From Pseudomonadota bacterium (GTDB lineage Bacteria > Pseudomonadota > Gammaproteobacteria > Steroidobacterales > Steroidobacteraceae), in the NCBI GenBank assembly GCA_021838635.1, contig JAKCDC010000003.1, positions 82,956-146,955 on the forward strand: a stretch of DNA of 64,000 nt, given 5' to 3'. Below are positions 43,567-52,924 of the stretch, in pieces (position 1 is the stretch's first letter; the number at the start of each line of letters is the position of its first letter). The notes beneath the pieces were generated by a model. That model was not told where the DNA came from. It searched no databases and was given only the letters and a program-made list of their open reading frames with translations. The translations under genes were made by a program, and so were the position numbers.

Positions 43567-43596
43567 CCGGCGGCACCGTGTCCACGGTGCCGCCGG
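43567..43596 (-). terminator. Hairpin between metK and the ahcY leader
   Basis: A 14-bp perfect stem (43567-43580 with 43583-43596) with a 2-base gap begins 10 bases after the metK stop. It should end metK transcription and leave ahcY to its own riboswitch-controlled promoter. Only a weak T-run follows. Confidence 0.7.
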
Positions 43597-43606
43597 AAAC
43601 TCAGGA

Positions 43607-44779
43607 TCAGGCCGCCTTGCTCGCCTTGGCGTCTTCGGCCAGGGCCTCGGCCCGATCGGTCCGCTCCCAGCTGAACTCCGGCTCGGTGCGACCGAAGTGC
43701 CCGTAGGCGGCGGTCTTGCGGTAGATCGGGCGCGCCAGATCAAGCATCTGGCGCAGGCCGTAGGGCGTCAGGTCGAAGTGCTTGCGCACCAGGCGGGTGA
43801 GTTGTTCGCGCGAGAGTCGGCTGGTGCCAAACGTCTCGATCATGATCGAAGTCGGCTCCGCGACGCCGATCGCGTAGGAGACCTGCACCTCGCAGCGTGC
43901 GGCGAGTCCCGCCGCGACGATGTTCTTGGCGACGTAGCGGGCCGCATAGGCCGCCGAACGGTCGACCTTGGAGGGGTCCTTACCGGAGAACGCACCGCCA
44001 CCGTGGCGGGCAAATCCGCCATAGGTATCGACGATGATCTTACGTCCAGTGAGTCCGCAGTCGCCCACCGGACCGCCGATGACGAACCGTCCGGTCGGAT
44101 TGATGTGGAACTGTGTGTTCTTGTCGACCCACTCGCTCGGCAGCACCGGCTTGAGGATCTCCTCCATCACCGCTTCGCGCAGATCCTCGGTGCTGACGTC
44201 CGGGGCATGCTGCGTCGAAAGCACCACCGCCTCGAGTCCGACCGGCTTGTCTTCCTCGTAGCGCAGAGTGACCTGGCTCTTCGCATCGGGACGCAGCCAG
44301 GGAAGCTTGCCGGACTTGCGCACCTCGGCCTGGCGCTTCACCAGCCGGTGCGCCAGCGTAATCGGCGCCGGCATCAGCACGTCGGTCTCGTTGGTCGCAT
44401 AGCCGAACATCAGCCCCTGATCGCCGGCACCCTGCGCGCGCTCATCACTGCGGTCTACACCCTGAGCGATGTCCGGGGACTGCTTGCCGATGATATTGAT
44501 CACCCCGCAGCTGGCGCCATCGAAGCCCATGTCCGAGGTGTTGTAGCCGATATCCAGAACGGTCTTACGGACCAGTTCCTCGATATCGACCCAGGCGGTC
44601 GTGGTTACTTCGCCGGCGACGATCACGACGCCGGTCTTGATCAGCGTCTCGCAGGCGACGCGACCGCGCGGATCAACCGCCAGGATCGCATCCAGCACGG
44701 CGTCGGAGATCTGATCGGAAACTTTGTCGGGATGTCCTTCGGAGACCGACTCGGAGGTAAACAGGTAGCGGTTGGTCAT
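43607..44779 (-). CDS. metK: S-adenosylmethionine synthetase
   Basis: Makes SAM from methionine and ATP. The 390-residue product has all signatures: [35 protein letters not shown] and [20 protein letters not shown]. The start codon overlaps the stop of the adenosine-kinase-like gene (TGATG), so the two are coupled. With ahcY it forms an activated-methyl cycle block. Confidence 0.98.
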   Translation of the reverse strand: MTNRYLFTSESVSEGHPDKVSDQISDAVLDAILAVDPRGRVACETLIKTGVVIVAGEVTTTAWVDIEELVRKTVLDIGYNTSDMGFDGASCGVINIIGKQSPDIAQGVDRSDERAQGAGDQGLMFGYATNETDVLMPAPITLAHRLVKRQAEVRKSGKLPWLRPDAKSQVTLRYEEDKPVGLEAVVLSTQHAPDVSTEDLREAVMEEILKPVLPSEWVDKNTQFHINPTGRFVIGGPVGDCGLTGRKIIVDTYGGFARHGGGAFSGKDPSKVDRSAAYAARYVAKNIVAAGLAARCEVQVSYAIGVAEPTSIMIETFGTSRLSREQLTRLVRKHFDLTPYGLRQMLDLARPIYRKTAAYGHFGRTEPEFSWERTDRAEALAEDAKASKAA

Positions 44780-45831
44780 CAGTTCGTTCCCGTAGAGAGT
44801 TCAGTTTCAGAGGATGGGGACGCGGCCGGCCCGAAGAACGCGACCCGTGCCGCGTCGGCCCCGAAGCTCTCGCTCATCCGCTCGGCGATAGCCGCGCGCG
44901 AAAGCCGGTGATTCTGCGTTCCCCGCGACTCGATCTTGATCGCGCCCATGAGCGCCGCGACCCGTCCGGTGGTTTCCCAGTCGAGTCCGTGCAGCAGGCC
45001 GTACAACAGGCCGGCCCGGTAGGCGTCCCCGCAGCCGGTGGGATCGACCACCGCGCGGGTCCTGGCAGAGGGTATGTCGATGCGCCGCCCGCCGGCGAAG
45101 ATGCTCGAACCCTGGGCCCCGCGCGTGACGATGAGCGCCTCGACGCGCTCGGCGACCTGCGGACCGCTCAGGCCGGTCTTCTGCTGCAGCAGCTGCCACT
45201 CGTAATCGTTGACCGCCACCCAGGTAGCCTGCTCGATGAAGCGTACGAGCTCCGCGCCGCTGAACATCGGCAGCCCCTGGCCAGGATCGAACATGAACGG
45301 GATGCCGGCGGCGGCGAACTCCGCCGCATGCTCGATCATCCCGGCCCGCCCGTCGGGCGCGACCACCCCGAGCGCGATGCCGCGCGCCGCGCTCACCTTG
45401 TTCAAGTGCGCATGTTGCATCGCACCGGGGTGAAAGGCGGTGATCTGGTTGTCATCCAGATCGGTCGTGATGAACGCCTGCGCCGTCAGCTCCTGTTCGA
45501 CCACGCGTACGTGCTCAAGCGGGATACCGGTCGCTTCAAGCCACGCGCGATACGGCCCGAAATCGCTGCCGACGGTCGCCATGGGCGTGCCGACATCGCC
45601 AAGCAGGCGCATGTTGTAGGCGATATTACCGGCGCAACCGCCGAACTCGCGCCGCAGCAGCGGCACCAGGAACGAGACGTTAAGAATATGGATCTGTTCG
45701 GGCAGGATGTGGTCGCGGAATCGGCCCTCGAAGCGCATGATGGAATCAAACGCCATCGAGCCGCAAATCAACGCTTTGCAGCTATTCTCGCCGCTGCGTG
45801 ACACCCCGCCCGCCGGGAAAGTTTGTGTCAT
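44779..45831 (-). CDS. PfkB-family kinase, probable adenosine kinase
   Basis: A 350-residue ribokinase-family enzyme: [19 protein letters not shown] at the N-terminus, [16 protein letters not shown] for sugar binding, and the catalytic [16 protein letters not shown]. Position directly before metK and ahcY suggests it phosphorylates the adenosine released by AhcY, which is the usual partner in this gene order. The substrate is therefore inference, and another nucleoside or sugar is possible. Confidence 0.83.
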   Translation of the reverse strand: MTQTFPAGGVSRSGENSCKALICGSMAFDSIMRFEGRFRDHILPEQIHILNVSFLVPLLRREFGGCAGNIAYNMRLLGDVGTPMATVGSDFGPYRAWLEATGIPLEHVRVVEQELTAQAFITTDLDDNQITAFHPGAMQHAHLNKVSAARGIALGVVAPDGRAGMIEHAAEFAAAGIPFMFDPGQGLPMFSGAELVRFIEQATWVAVNDYEWQLLQQKTGLSGPQVAERVEALIVTRGAQGSSIFAGGRRIDIPSARTRAVVDPTGCGDAYRAGLLYGLLHGLDWETTGRVAALMGAIKIESRGTQNHRLSRAAIAERMSESFGADAARVAFFGPAASPSSETELSTGTN

Positions 45832-45922
45832 GCCGTGTCAAATCATATGGGTCAGCTTTCGATTCTAACCCAATCGGCCTCCAAACTCCAGGCAGGCTTG
45901 CCGCCGGCCGGGCCAGCGCCGC

Positions 45923-46156
45923 TCAGACCGGTTCGGGTTCGGCGGCCGCCAGGGACTCGATGCCGTGGCGCGCCAGCTCGCTCAGCCCCGCGCCGCCGGT
46001 GGCCCGCACGTGCGCGATGATCTGCCTGCGCATGCGCGGCTCCCAGAAGCTGCGCAGGTGCTGTGCAACATCCTCTGCAGCGCGTGCCGGCGGCGACTCG
46101 CTGGCAAAGAACTCGCTGATCTCGTTCGCCATCTTCACCAGCAGTTCTATGTTCAT
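45923..46156 (-). CDS. fdsD: Formate dehydrogenase subunit delta
   Basis: A 77-residue protein matching FdsD: MNIELLVKMANEISEFFASE, then VAQHLRSFWEPRMRRQIIAHV. Small accessory subunit of the soluble NAD-dependent molybdenum formate dehydrogenase. Its start overlaps the fdhD stop by 4 bp. Last gene of the fds operon. Confidence 0.93.
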   Translation of the reverse strand: MNIELLVKMANEISEFFASESPPARAAEDVAQHLRSFWEPRMRRQIIAHVRATGGAGLSELARHGIESLAAAEPEPV

Positions 46157-47004
46157 GACGGTCGGTTATCTCCGCAATCCTCGCGCAGGCGATGCGCATG
46201 CGCATAGACGACATGTTGCTGCTCGCGCGCAAAGGCAATCAGCGTCACGCCCGTCTGGCGCGCGACACGAACCGCGAGGGCGGTGGGCGCCGACAGCGCG
46301 GCAAGGAAGCTGATGCCCACCGCGGCGCACTTCTGCACCATTTCGAAGCTCGCCCGGCTGGTGAGCAGCACGAAGCCGCCGGCGAAGTCCGCTCCGGCAC
46401 GCACCTGCGCGCCGATCAACTTATCGAGTGCATTATGGCGGCCGACATCCTCACGGACCGTCTCGATGCCCGTTCCGGGCCGGACCCAGGCCGCCGCATG
46501 CACGCTGCCGGTGAGCGCATTGAGCGGCTGACGCTGACCGAGCGCCGCGATAGCTGCGTGCAGTTCGCGCACACTCACGGTGGGGCCGCCGGTGAGCGGC
46601 GCCAGCGCCCGTACGGCCTGCTCGGCCGTCTCCACGCCGCACAGGCCGCAGCCGGTACGGCCGGTGAGCCGTCGGCGGCGCTCCAACAACGCCGTGAAAC
46701 GCTCCCAGGCAACACTCAGGCGGATCTCGATCGACTCGCCCGCCAGGTGCACCGCGACACCGCGGATCTCCTCGGGCCGCTCAACCAGTCCTTCGCTCAA
46801 GGTGAAGCCCACGGCGAAGTCTTCCAGATCCGCAGGGGTCGCCAGCATCACCCCATGGGGGACATCCTCGTAGACCAGCGCAATCGGCACCTCCTCGGCG
46901 ACCCGATCAAAGGCATGCACACGCGTGCCGGCGCGCCAGCGCTCGACCTCCAGCTGTACCGCAGCGCCCTGCGCACCGGCCACCGGCTCAGGCATGCGCC
47001 GCAT
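46153..47004 (-). CDS. fdhD: Formate dehydrogenase accessory sulfurtransferase FdhD
   Basis: Delivers sulfur to the molybdenum cofactor of formate dehydrogenase (also called fdsC in this operon type). The 283-residue protein has the essential CxxC pair in TGRTGCGLCG (Cys119/Cys122), DVGRHNALDKLIG and LTSRASFEMVQKCAAVGI. It overlaps the 3' end of fdsA by 17 bp and fdsD by 4 bp. Confidence 0.95.
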   Translation of the reverse strand: MRRMPEPVAGAQGAAVQLEVERWRAGTRVHAFDRVAEEVPIALVYEDVPHGVMLATPADLEDFAVGFTLSEGLVERPEEIRGVAVHLAGESIEIRLSVAWERFTALLERRRRLTGRTGCGLCGVETAEQAVRALAPLTGGPTVSVRELHAAIAALGQRQPLNALTGSVHAAAWVRPGTGIETVREDVGRHNALDKLIGAQVRAGADFAGGFVLLTSRASFEMVQKCAAVGISFLAALSAPTALAVRVARQTGVTLIAFAREQQHVVYAHAHRLREDCGDNRPS

Positions 47005-49843
47005 CGCGCGGGCGCGCGGCCGAGCGCTCCTGCGCTGCGCGTGTGCGCCATGCCTCGGCCTGGGTGATGCGCACCACCTGCACGGCGGTGACTTTATATT
47101 CGGGGCAGTTCGTGGCCCAGTCGGAGTTCTCGGTGGTCACCACGTTGGCCTGGGTCTGCGGAAAGTGAAAGGTGGTGTACACCACCCCGGGGGCGATGCG
47201 CTCACTGACCTGGGCGCGCAACACCGTCTCCCCGGTGCGGCTGGTGAGGCCGACCCAGTCGCCATCGGCGATGCCGCGCGCCTCCGCATCGTGCGGATGG
47301 ATCTCCAGCACGTCTTCCGCGTGCCACACCACGTTGTCGGTCCGTCGCGTCTGCGCCCCGACGTTGTATTGCGACAAAATCCGGCCCGTCGTGAGAATCA
47401 GCGGGAAGCGGCCGTTGACCCGCTCGCTGGTCGGCACGTACTCGGTGGTGAAGAAGCGACCTTTGCCGCGCACGAACTGACCGACATGCATGGTCGGCGT
47501 GCCTTCGGGCGCCGCCTCGTTGCACGGCCACTGGATACTGCCCAGCCGGTCGAGCTTCTCGTAGGACACCGCGGTGAAGGTGGGCGTCAGGCGCGCAATC
47601 TCGTCCATGATCTCGGACGGATGGTGGTAGTCCATCGGGTAACCGAGAGCCCGCGCGAGCAGCATGGTGACCTCCCAGTCGGCATACCCGGCCCGCGGCG
47701 GCATGACCCGGCGGATCCGCGAGATGCGCCGCTCAGCATTGGTGAAGGTTCCGTCCTTCTCAAGAAAGGACGAACCGGGCAGGAAGACATGCGCGAACTT
47801 CGCCGTCTCGTTGAGAAACAGGTCCTGCACGATCACGCACTCCATCGCCGCCATGGCGCTCGTGACGTGATGGGTATCGGGATCGGACTGCACGAAATCC
47901 TCACCCTGCACATACATCCCGCGGAACGTGCCGTCGAGCGCCGCTTCGAACATGTTCGGGATGCGCAGTCCCGGCTCCGGATCGAGCGACACGCCCCAAG
48001 CCTGCTCGAACAGGCCACGCACCTGCGGATCGGACACGTGGCGGTAGCCACTGAACTCGTGCGGGAAGGAGCCCATGTCGCAGGAGCCCTGCACGTTGTT
48101 CTGGCCGCGCAGCGGGTTGACCCCGACGCCTTCGCGGCCGAGGTTCCCGGTGGCCATGGCGAGATTGGCGAGCGCCATCACGGCGGTCGACCCCTGACTG
48201 TGCTCGGTCACCCCGAGGCCGTAATAAATCGCGCCGTTACCGCCGGTGGCATAGAGCCGCGCGGCGCGGCGCACCAGCTCCGGCGCCACGCCGGTGACCT
48301 CGGCGAGCGCCTCCGGGGCGTTGCGCGCCTCGGACACGAACGCCTTCCAACGTTGATAGGACGGCTGTTCGCAACGCTCGGCCACGTACGGCTCGCGCGT
48401 CAGTCCCTCTGTCACGATGACGTGCGCGAGCGCATTGAGCACGGCAACGTTGGTGCCGGGCCGCAGTTGCAGATGCAAGTCCGCTTCGATGTGCGGACTG
48501 CGTACCAGACCGATGGCGCGCGGATCGATGACGATGAGCTTGGCGCCCTGGCGCAGCCGGCGCTTCATCTGCGAGGCGAATACCGGGTGACCGTCGGTCG
48601 GATTGGCGCCGATGACCAGGATCACATCGGCCTCGGTGACCGAAGTGAACGCCTGTGTGCCGGCGGACTCCCCGAGAGTGCTCTTCAGGCCGTAGCCGGT
48701 CGGCGAGTGGCACACCCGCGCGCAGGTATCGACGTTGTTGGTCCCAAACGCGGCCCGCACCAGTTTCTGCACCAGGAACGTCTCCTCGTTGGTGCAGCGC
48801 GAGGAGGTGATGCCGCCGACCGCATCACGGCCGTAGCGCGCCTGGATGCGACGGATTTCGCGTGCGGCATGCGCGATCGCCGCCTCCCAGGAGACCTCCT
48901 GCCATGGATCGGTGATGTGGGCGCGAATCAGGGGCTTGAGCTGACGGTCCGGGTGCACCGCGTAACCGTACGCGAAGCGCCCCTTGACACAGGCGTGGCC
49001 ATGGTTCGCATGCCCGGTGCGGTTTGGAACCATCCGCACCACCTGTGGCGCGTCGCTCGTGCCGCCGACCTCGGCGGTTAAGCTGCACCCGACGCCACAG
49101 TAGGCACAGGTGGTCGTCACCGCGTGGGTCCTGGGCCGGCCGACCGTGAGCGATTTTTCACTCAGCGCCGCCGTCGGACAGGACTCGACGCATGCACCGC
49201 ACGAGACGCATTCGGACTGCAGGAACGGCTGCGCCTGGCTGGCGACGATCTTCGAGTCGAAGCCGCGCCCCTGTACGGTGAGCGCGAAGGTGCCCTGAAT
49301 GTCATCGCAAGCGCGCACACACCGGGAGCAGACGATGCACAGCTGCGGATCGAACTGAAAATACGGGTTGCTGCGATCGACCTCCAGCGGCCGGTGCACG
49401 GCGCCCGGCGCGTAGGCGCTCTCGGTCACGCCGACCTGCGCGGCCATCGACTGCAGCTCGCAGTGTCCGTCAGCGGCGCAAGTCGCGCACTCCAGCGGAT
49501 GATCCGAGACGTAAAGTTCGATGACCCCGCGGCGTAGCCGGCTCAAATTCTGCGACTGGGTGTGCACCTTCATGCCGGCCTCGGCGAGTGTGGTGCAGGA
49601 GGCCGGATAGCCCTTACGCCCCTCGATCTCGACCAGGCACAGCCGGCAGGAGCCGAACGCATTGAGCGTGTCGGTGGCGCAGAGCTTCGGCACCGCGATA
49701 CCGGCGAGCGCCGCGGCGCGCATCAGCGAGGTGCCCGCCGGTACGCTGATCGCCTGCCCATCGATCTCCAAGGTGACCGGCGCGCCGGCGGCGGCCGGCG
49801 CCGGCGTCCCATGATCGTGATAGTCGATTGCAAACATGCTCAA
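46988..49843 (-). CDS. fdsA: NAD-dependent formate dehydrogenase subunit alpha (molybdenum)
   Basis: The 951-residue catalytic subunit. Domains in order: 2Fe-2S ferredoxin (Cys55, 66, 69, 83), NuoG-like His/Cys cluster (YVSDHPLECATCAADGHCEL), 2x[4Fe-4S] ferredoxin (about 165-225), a 4Fe-4S motif (CAYCGVGC) and the Mo-bis-PGD domain. Cys378 in CARVCHSPTG is at the same position as the molybdenum-ligating Cys reported for Cupriavidus FdsA. Oxidises formate to CO2 in the cytosol. A TGA-encoded selenocysteine is not used. Confidence 0.96.
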   Translation of the reverse strand: MSMFAIDYHDHGTPAPAAAGAPVTLEIDGQAISVPAGTSLMRAAALAGIAVPKLCATDTLNAFGSCRLCLVEIEGRKGYPASCTTLAEAGMKVHTQSQNLSRLRRGVIELYVSDHPLECATCAADGHCELQSMAAQVGVTESAYAPGAVHRPLEVDRSNPYFQFDPQLCIVCSRCVRACDDIQGTFALTVQGRGFDSKIVASQAQPFLQSECVSCGACVESCPTAALSEKSLTVGRPRTHAVTTTCAYCGVGCSLTAEVGGTSDAPQVVRMVPNRTGHANHGHACVKGRFAYGYAVHPDRQLKPLIRAHITDPWQEVSWEAAIAHAAREIRRIQARYGRDAVGGITSSRCTNEETFLVQKLVRAAFGTNNVDTCARVCHSPTGYGLKSTLGESAGTQAFTSVTEADVILVIGANPTDGHPVFASQMKRRLRQGAKLIVIDPRAIGLVRSPHIEADLHLQLRPGTNVAVLNALAHVIVTEGLTREPYVAERCEQPSYQRWKAFVSEARNAPEALAEVTGVAPELVRRAARLYATGGNGAIYYGLGVTEHSQGSTAVMALANLAMATGNLGREGVGVNPLRGQNNVQGSCDMGSFPHEFSGYRHVSDPQVRGLFEQAWGVSLDPEPGLRIPNMFEAALDGTFRGMYVQGEDFVQSDPDTHHVTSAMAAMECVIVQDLFLNETAKFAHVFLPGSSFLEKDGTFTNAERRISRIRRVMPPRAGYADWEVTMLLARALGYPMDYHHPSEIMDEIARLTPTFTAVSYEKLDRLGSIQWPCNEAAPEGTPTMHVGQFVRGKGRFFTTEYVPTSERVNGRFPLILTTGRILSQYNVGAQTRRTDNVVWHAEDVLEIHPHDAEARGIADGDWVGLTSRTGETVLRAQVSERIAPGVVYTTFHFPQTQANVVTTENSDWATNCPEYKVTAVQVVRITQAEAWRTRAAQERSAARPRDAAHA

Positions 49844-49888
49844 GGCCTCCGACCACGGCGGCGGCGCTCGGCGCCGGCCGCAGGTCCG

Positions 49889-51430
49889 TCAGTGCTGCGC
49901 GTGCGCGCTGAAATCTTCCCGAAAATGCTTCAGCGCGCTCTGGACCGGAAACGGCGTCATCCCGCCGAGGCCGCAGAGCGAACCCTGCAGCATCAGCTCG
50001 CACAGCTCCTCCAGTCGTCCCAGCGCGTGCTCGCCGCCGCGGCCCGCAAGGATGTGATCGAGCAGCTCGACCCCGCGGGTCGAGCCGATGCGACACGGGG
50101 TGCACTTGCCGCAGGACTCCACGGCGCAGAAGTGCATCGCGTAGCGCGCCATGCGCGCCATGTCCACCGTGTCGTCGAACGCGACGATGCCACCATGGCC
50201 GAGCATCGCACCGCTGGCGGCGAGCGCCTCGTAATCGATCGGCAGATCAAACTGCGAGGCCGGCACGTAGGCCCCGAGCGGGCCGCCGATCTGCACTGCG
50301 CGGATTGGCCGGCCGCTCGCCGAACCGCCGCCGTAATCGTAGAGCAGCTCGCGCAGCGTCAGACCGAAAGCGCGCTCGATGAGTCCGCCGCGCTTGATGT
50401 TGCCGGCGAGCTGCAACGGCAGTGTGCCGCGGGATTTGCCCATGCCGAAACCGGCGTAGAACTCCGCGCCACGCTGAAGGATCAGCGGTACGGTGGCCAA
50501 CGTGATGACGTTGTTGACCACCGTGGGACACCCGAACAGCCCCTTCACCGCGGGCAGCGGTGGACGCACGCGTACCTCACCGCGCCGCCCCTCCAGGCTC
50601 TCGAGCATGGAGGTCTCCTCACCGCAGATGTAGGCGCCCGCGCCGAGACGAACTTCGAGCTCGAAGCGCCGCCCGCTGCCGAGCACATCGTTGCCGAGAT
50701 AGCCGGCCGCGTAGGCCGCGGCGATGGCCCGGGTCAGCGTGCGCCAGGCGTGCGGATACTCCGCCCGCAGGTAGATGTAGCCCTGGGTCGCACCGACGGC
50801 GATGCCGGCGATGCTCATGCCCTCGATCAGGCTGAGCGGATCGCCTTCCATCAGCATGCGGTCGGAGAACGTGCCCGAGTCGCCCTCATCGGCGTTGCAG
50901 GTGACGTACTTGCGGCCCGGCGGCTGCCCGAGCACCGTCTTCCACTTGATGCCGGTCGGAAAGGCCGCCCCGCCTCGCCCGCGCAGCCCGGAACGGGTGA
51001 CCTGCTCGACGATGGCCGCCGGGTCCATCGAGAGCGCGCGACGCAGTCCCGCGTACCCCCCGTTCGCCAGATAATCGGTGACACTGCACGGATCGGTGCG
51101 ACCGACCCGCTGGAATGTCAGCCGTTGCTGACCGCAGAACCACGGCAGCGACTCGAACGCCCCAAGCGCCAGGCGATGCGCGCCACCCTGGAGCCAGCCA
51201 GCGTCGAACAGGCTCGGCACATCCGCAGCGCCGACCGGTCCGTAGGCAAGCCGGCCATGCGGCCCCTCCACCTCCACCAGTGGCTCGAGCCAATAGGCGC
51301 CCCGCGAACCGTTGCGCACCACCCTGACGTCAAGATGCCTCGCGGCTGCCTCGCGGCCGATCGCGCCGCTGACCGCCTCGGCACCGAGTGCGAGCGCGCC
51401 GGAATCCCCTGGGACGTAAATCGTGGTCAT
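49889..51430 (-). CDS. fdsB: NAD-dependent formate dehydrogenase subunit beta (NuoF-like)
   Basis: The 513-residue diaphorase subunit carrying FMN, NAD and a 4Fe-4S cluster. It has an N-terminal thioredoxin-like domain, GRGGAAFPTGIKW (FMN/NAD Gly-rich loop), CNADEGDSGTFSDRMLMEGD, GAYICGEETSMLESLEGRRG and ESCGKCTPCRIGSTR (cluster Cys). It passes electrons from FdsA to NAD. It overlaps fdsG by 4 bp. Confidence 0.96.
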   Translation of the reverse strand: MTTIYVPGDSGALALGAEAVSGAIGREAAARHLDVRVVRNGSRGAYWLEPLVEVEGPHGRLAYGPVGAADVPSLFDAGWLQGGAHRLALGAFESLPWFCGQQRLTFQRVGRTDPCSVTDYLANGGYAGLRRALSMDPAAIVEQVTRSGLRGRGGAAFPTGIKWKTVLGQPPGRKYVTCNADEGDSGTFSDRMLMEGDPLSLIEGMSIAGIAVGATQGYIYLRAEYPHAWRTLTRAIAAAYAAGYLGNDVLGSGRRFELEVRLGAGAYICGEETSMLESLEGRRGEVRVRPPLPAVKGLFGCPTVVNNVITLATVPLILQRGAEFYAGFGMGKSRGTLPLQLAGNIKRGGLIERAFGLTLRELLYDYGGGSASGRPIRAVQIGGPLGAYVPASQFDLPIDYEALAASGAMLGHGGIVAFDDTVDMARMARYAMHFCAVESCGKCTPCRIGSTRGVELLDHILAGRGGEHALGRLEELCELMLQGSLCGLGGMTPFPVQSALKHFREDFSAHAQH

Positions 51431-51918
51431 CGGCCACCGCCTGCGCCGGCTTCGGCCTCCTCAAGCAGCGCATCGAGGCGCTGCGGCGTGACCCGGCCGT
51501 GCGGCTCTCCGTCAAGCAGCAGCGCCGGGGAACAGGCGCACAAGCCAAGGCAGTACACCGGTTCGAGCGAAAAGTGTCCCTCAGGCGTCGATTCGTGAAA
51601 CGACACCCCCAGACGGGCCTCGGCGTGCGCGGCGAGCGCATCGGCGCCCATGGCCTGACAGGACTCCGCCCGGCACAGCTTCAGTACATGCCGGCCCGGC
51701 GGCGTGCTGCGGAAGTAATGGTAGAAGGTGATCACCCCGTGCACTTCCGCCCGCGACAGGTTCAGTCCCTCGGCAATCGGCCCGATGGCCTGCGGCGGGA
51801 TGAATCCGAACGCACCCTGGACGGCGTGCAACACCTCGAGCAACGGCCCCGGACGGTCCTTGTACTGCGCAAGAATCCGGCGGACGTCGTGCTCCTGATC
51901 GAGCGCTGATGTCTGCAT
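51427..51918 (-). CDS. fdsG: NAD-dependent formate dehydrogenase subunit gamma (NuoE-like)
   Basis: First gene of the fds operon, 163 residues. NuoE-like 2Fe-2S protein with VQGAFGFIPPQAI, VHGVITFYHYFRSTPPGRH and the cluster cysteines in CRAESC and CLGLCACSP. ATG 51918 has no Shine-Dalgarno, and the predicted -10 lies only 8 bp before it, so the transcript may be leaderless. Confidence 0.94.
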   Translation of the reverse strand: MQTSALDQEHDVRRILAQYKDRPGPLLEVLHAVQGAFGFIPPQAIGPIAEGLNLSRAEVHGVITFYHYFRSTPPGRHVLKLCRAESCQAMGADALAAHAEARLGVSFHESTPEGHFSLEPVYCLGLCACSPALLLDGEPHGRVTPQRLDALLEEAEAGAGGGR

Positions 51919-51926
51919 GGTTATTC

Positions 51927-51973
51927 AGTATACGACCGCGGCGGCGCGCCGGGGTGGCCACCGGCGCGCCGCC
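51927..51973 (-). promoter_or_regulatory. fds promoter -10 and GC hairpin/palindrome
   Basis: On the minus strand TATACT (51932-51927) is a near-consensus -10, placing the start of transcription at or next to the fdsG ATG. Just upstream is a perfect 13-bp inverted repeat (51940-51952 with 51961-51973), which may terminate fghA transcripts or serve as an operator in place of the -35. Confidence 0.5.
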
Positions 51974-52021
51974 GCCTCCGCCGCACGCCTGTTCACATTT
52001 CGATACGGCGGCGGCCAGCCG

Positions 52022-52879
52022 CTAGCCGTTCAGGATTCGCAAGTGGTGGCGCAGGTGATCCTCGATCAGACCCGACATGAAGTAGTAGCCGTGATCGTAG
52101 CCTTCGTGACGGCGCAGCGTGAGCTTCAGCTCACTCTGCCGGCAGGCCTGCTCCAGCAGGTGCGGGTGCAGCTGGTCGGCGAGGTACGGGTCGGCGAGCC
52201 CCTGATCAACCAGCAGCGGCGCCCGGCGTGCCCCGTCCCGCACCCCTGCGGCGATCTGCGTGGCGTCGTACTCGGCCCACTGGCCGTGATCGGGACCGAG
52301 ATAGCCGCTGAAGGCCTTCTGCCCCCACGGACACTGGCGCGGCGCGCTGATCGGCGCGAACGCTGAGATCGAGCGGTAAATCGCCGGGTTGCGCAGTCCG
52401 AGCACGAGCGCCCCGTGCCCGCCCATGGAGTGGCCGAAGATGCCGGTGCGGGCCGGATCGGCCGGGAAGTGCGCACCGATCAGGGCGCGCAGCTCCTGGG
52501 TGACGTAGCTGTACATGCGGAAATGCTTCGACCAAGGCGTCTCGGTCGCATCGAGATAGAACCCGGCGCCGACGCCGAAGTCCCACGAGGCGCTCTCCCC
52601 AGGCAGATTCAGCCCGCGCGGGCTGGTATCGGGCGCGACCAGCATCATGCCAAGCTCGGCGGCCACGCGCTGCGCGCCGGCCTTCATCATGAACGTCTCC
52701 TCGGTGCAGGTCAGCCCGGCGAGGAAGTACAACACCGGCACCGCGCCGTGTGCCGCCTGCGGCGGGCTGAACACCGCAAAGCGCATTGCGCTCTGCGTGC
52801 TGGCCGCCTGGTGACGGTAGAAGCCGACGGTGCCGCCGAAGCAGCGGTGCTGGCTGATCGTTTCGAACGGCTCACTCAT
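52022..52879 (-). CDS. fghA: S-formylglutathione hydrolase
   Basis: Hydrolyses S-formylglutathione to formate and glutathione in formaldehyde detoxification. The 285-residue esterase-D protein has PVLYFLAGLTCTEETFMMKA, the nucleophile motif FGHSMGGHGALV, and a catalytic His in HEGYDHGYYFMSGLIEDH. The formate product is the substrate of the neighbouring Fds enzyme. The glutathione-dependent formaldehyde dehydrogenase that normally precedes it is not in the window. Confidence 0.95.
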   Translation of the reverse strand: MSEPFETISQHRCFGGTVGFYRHQAASTQSAMRFAVFSPPQAAHGAVPVLYFLAGLTCTEETFMMKAGAQRVAAELGMMLVAPDTSPRGLNLPGESASWDFGVGAGFYLDATETPWSKHFRMYSYVTQELRALIGAHFPADPARTGIFGHSMGGHGALVLGLRNPAIYRSISAFAPISAPRQCPWGQKAFSGYLGPDHGQWAEYDATQIAAGVRDGARRAPLLVDQGLADPYLADQLHPHLLEQACRQSELKLTLRRHEGYDHGYYFMSGLIEDHLRHHLRILNG

Positions 52880-52924
52880 CGTATGCTCCTCGTGACGGCT
52901 GATTGCAGCGCCGCGGCGCTGCGC

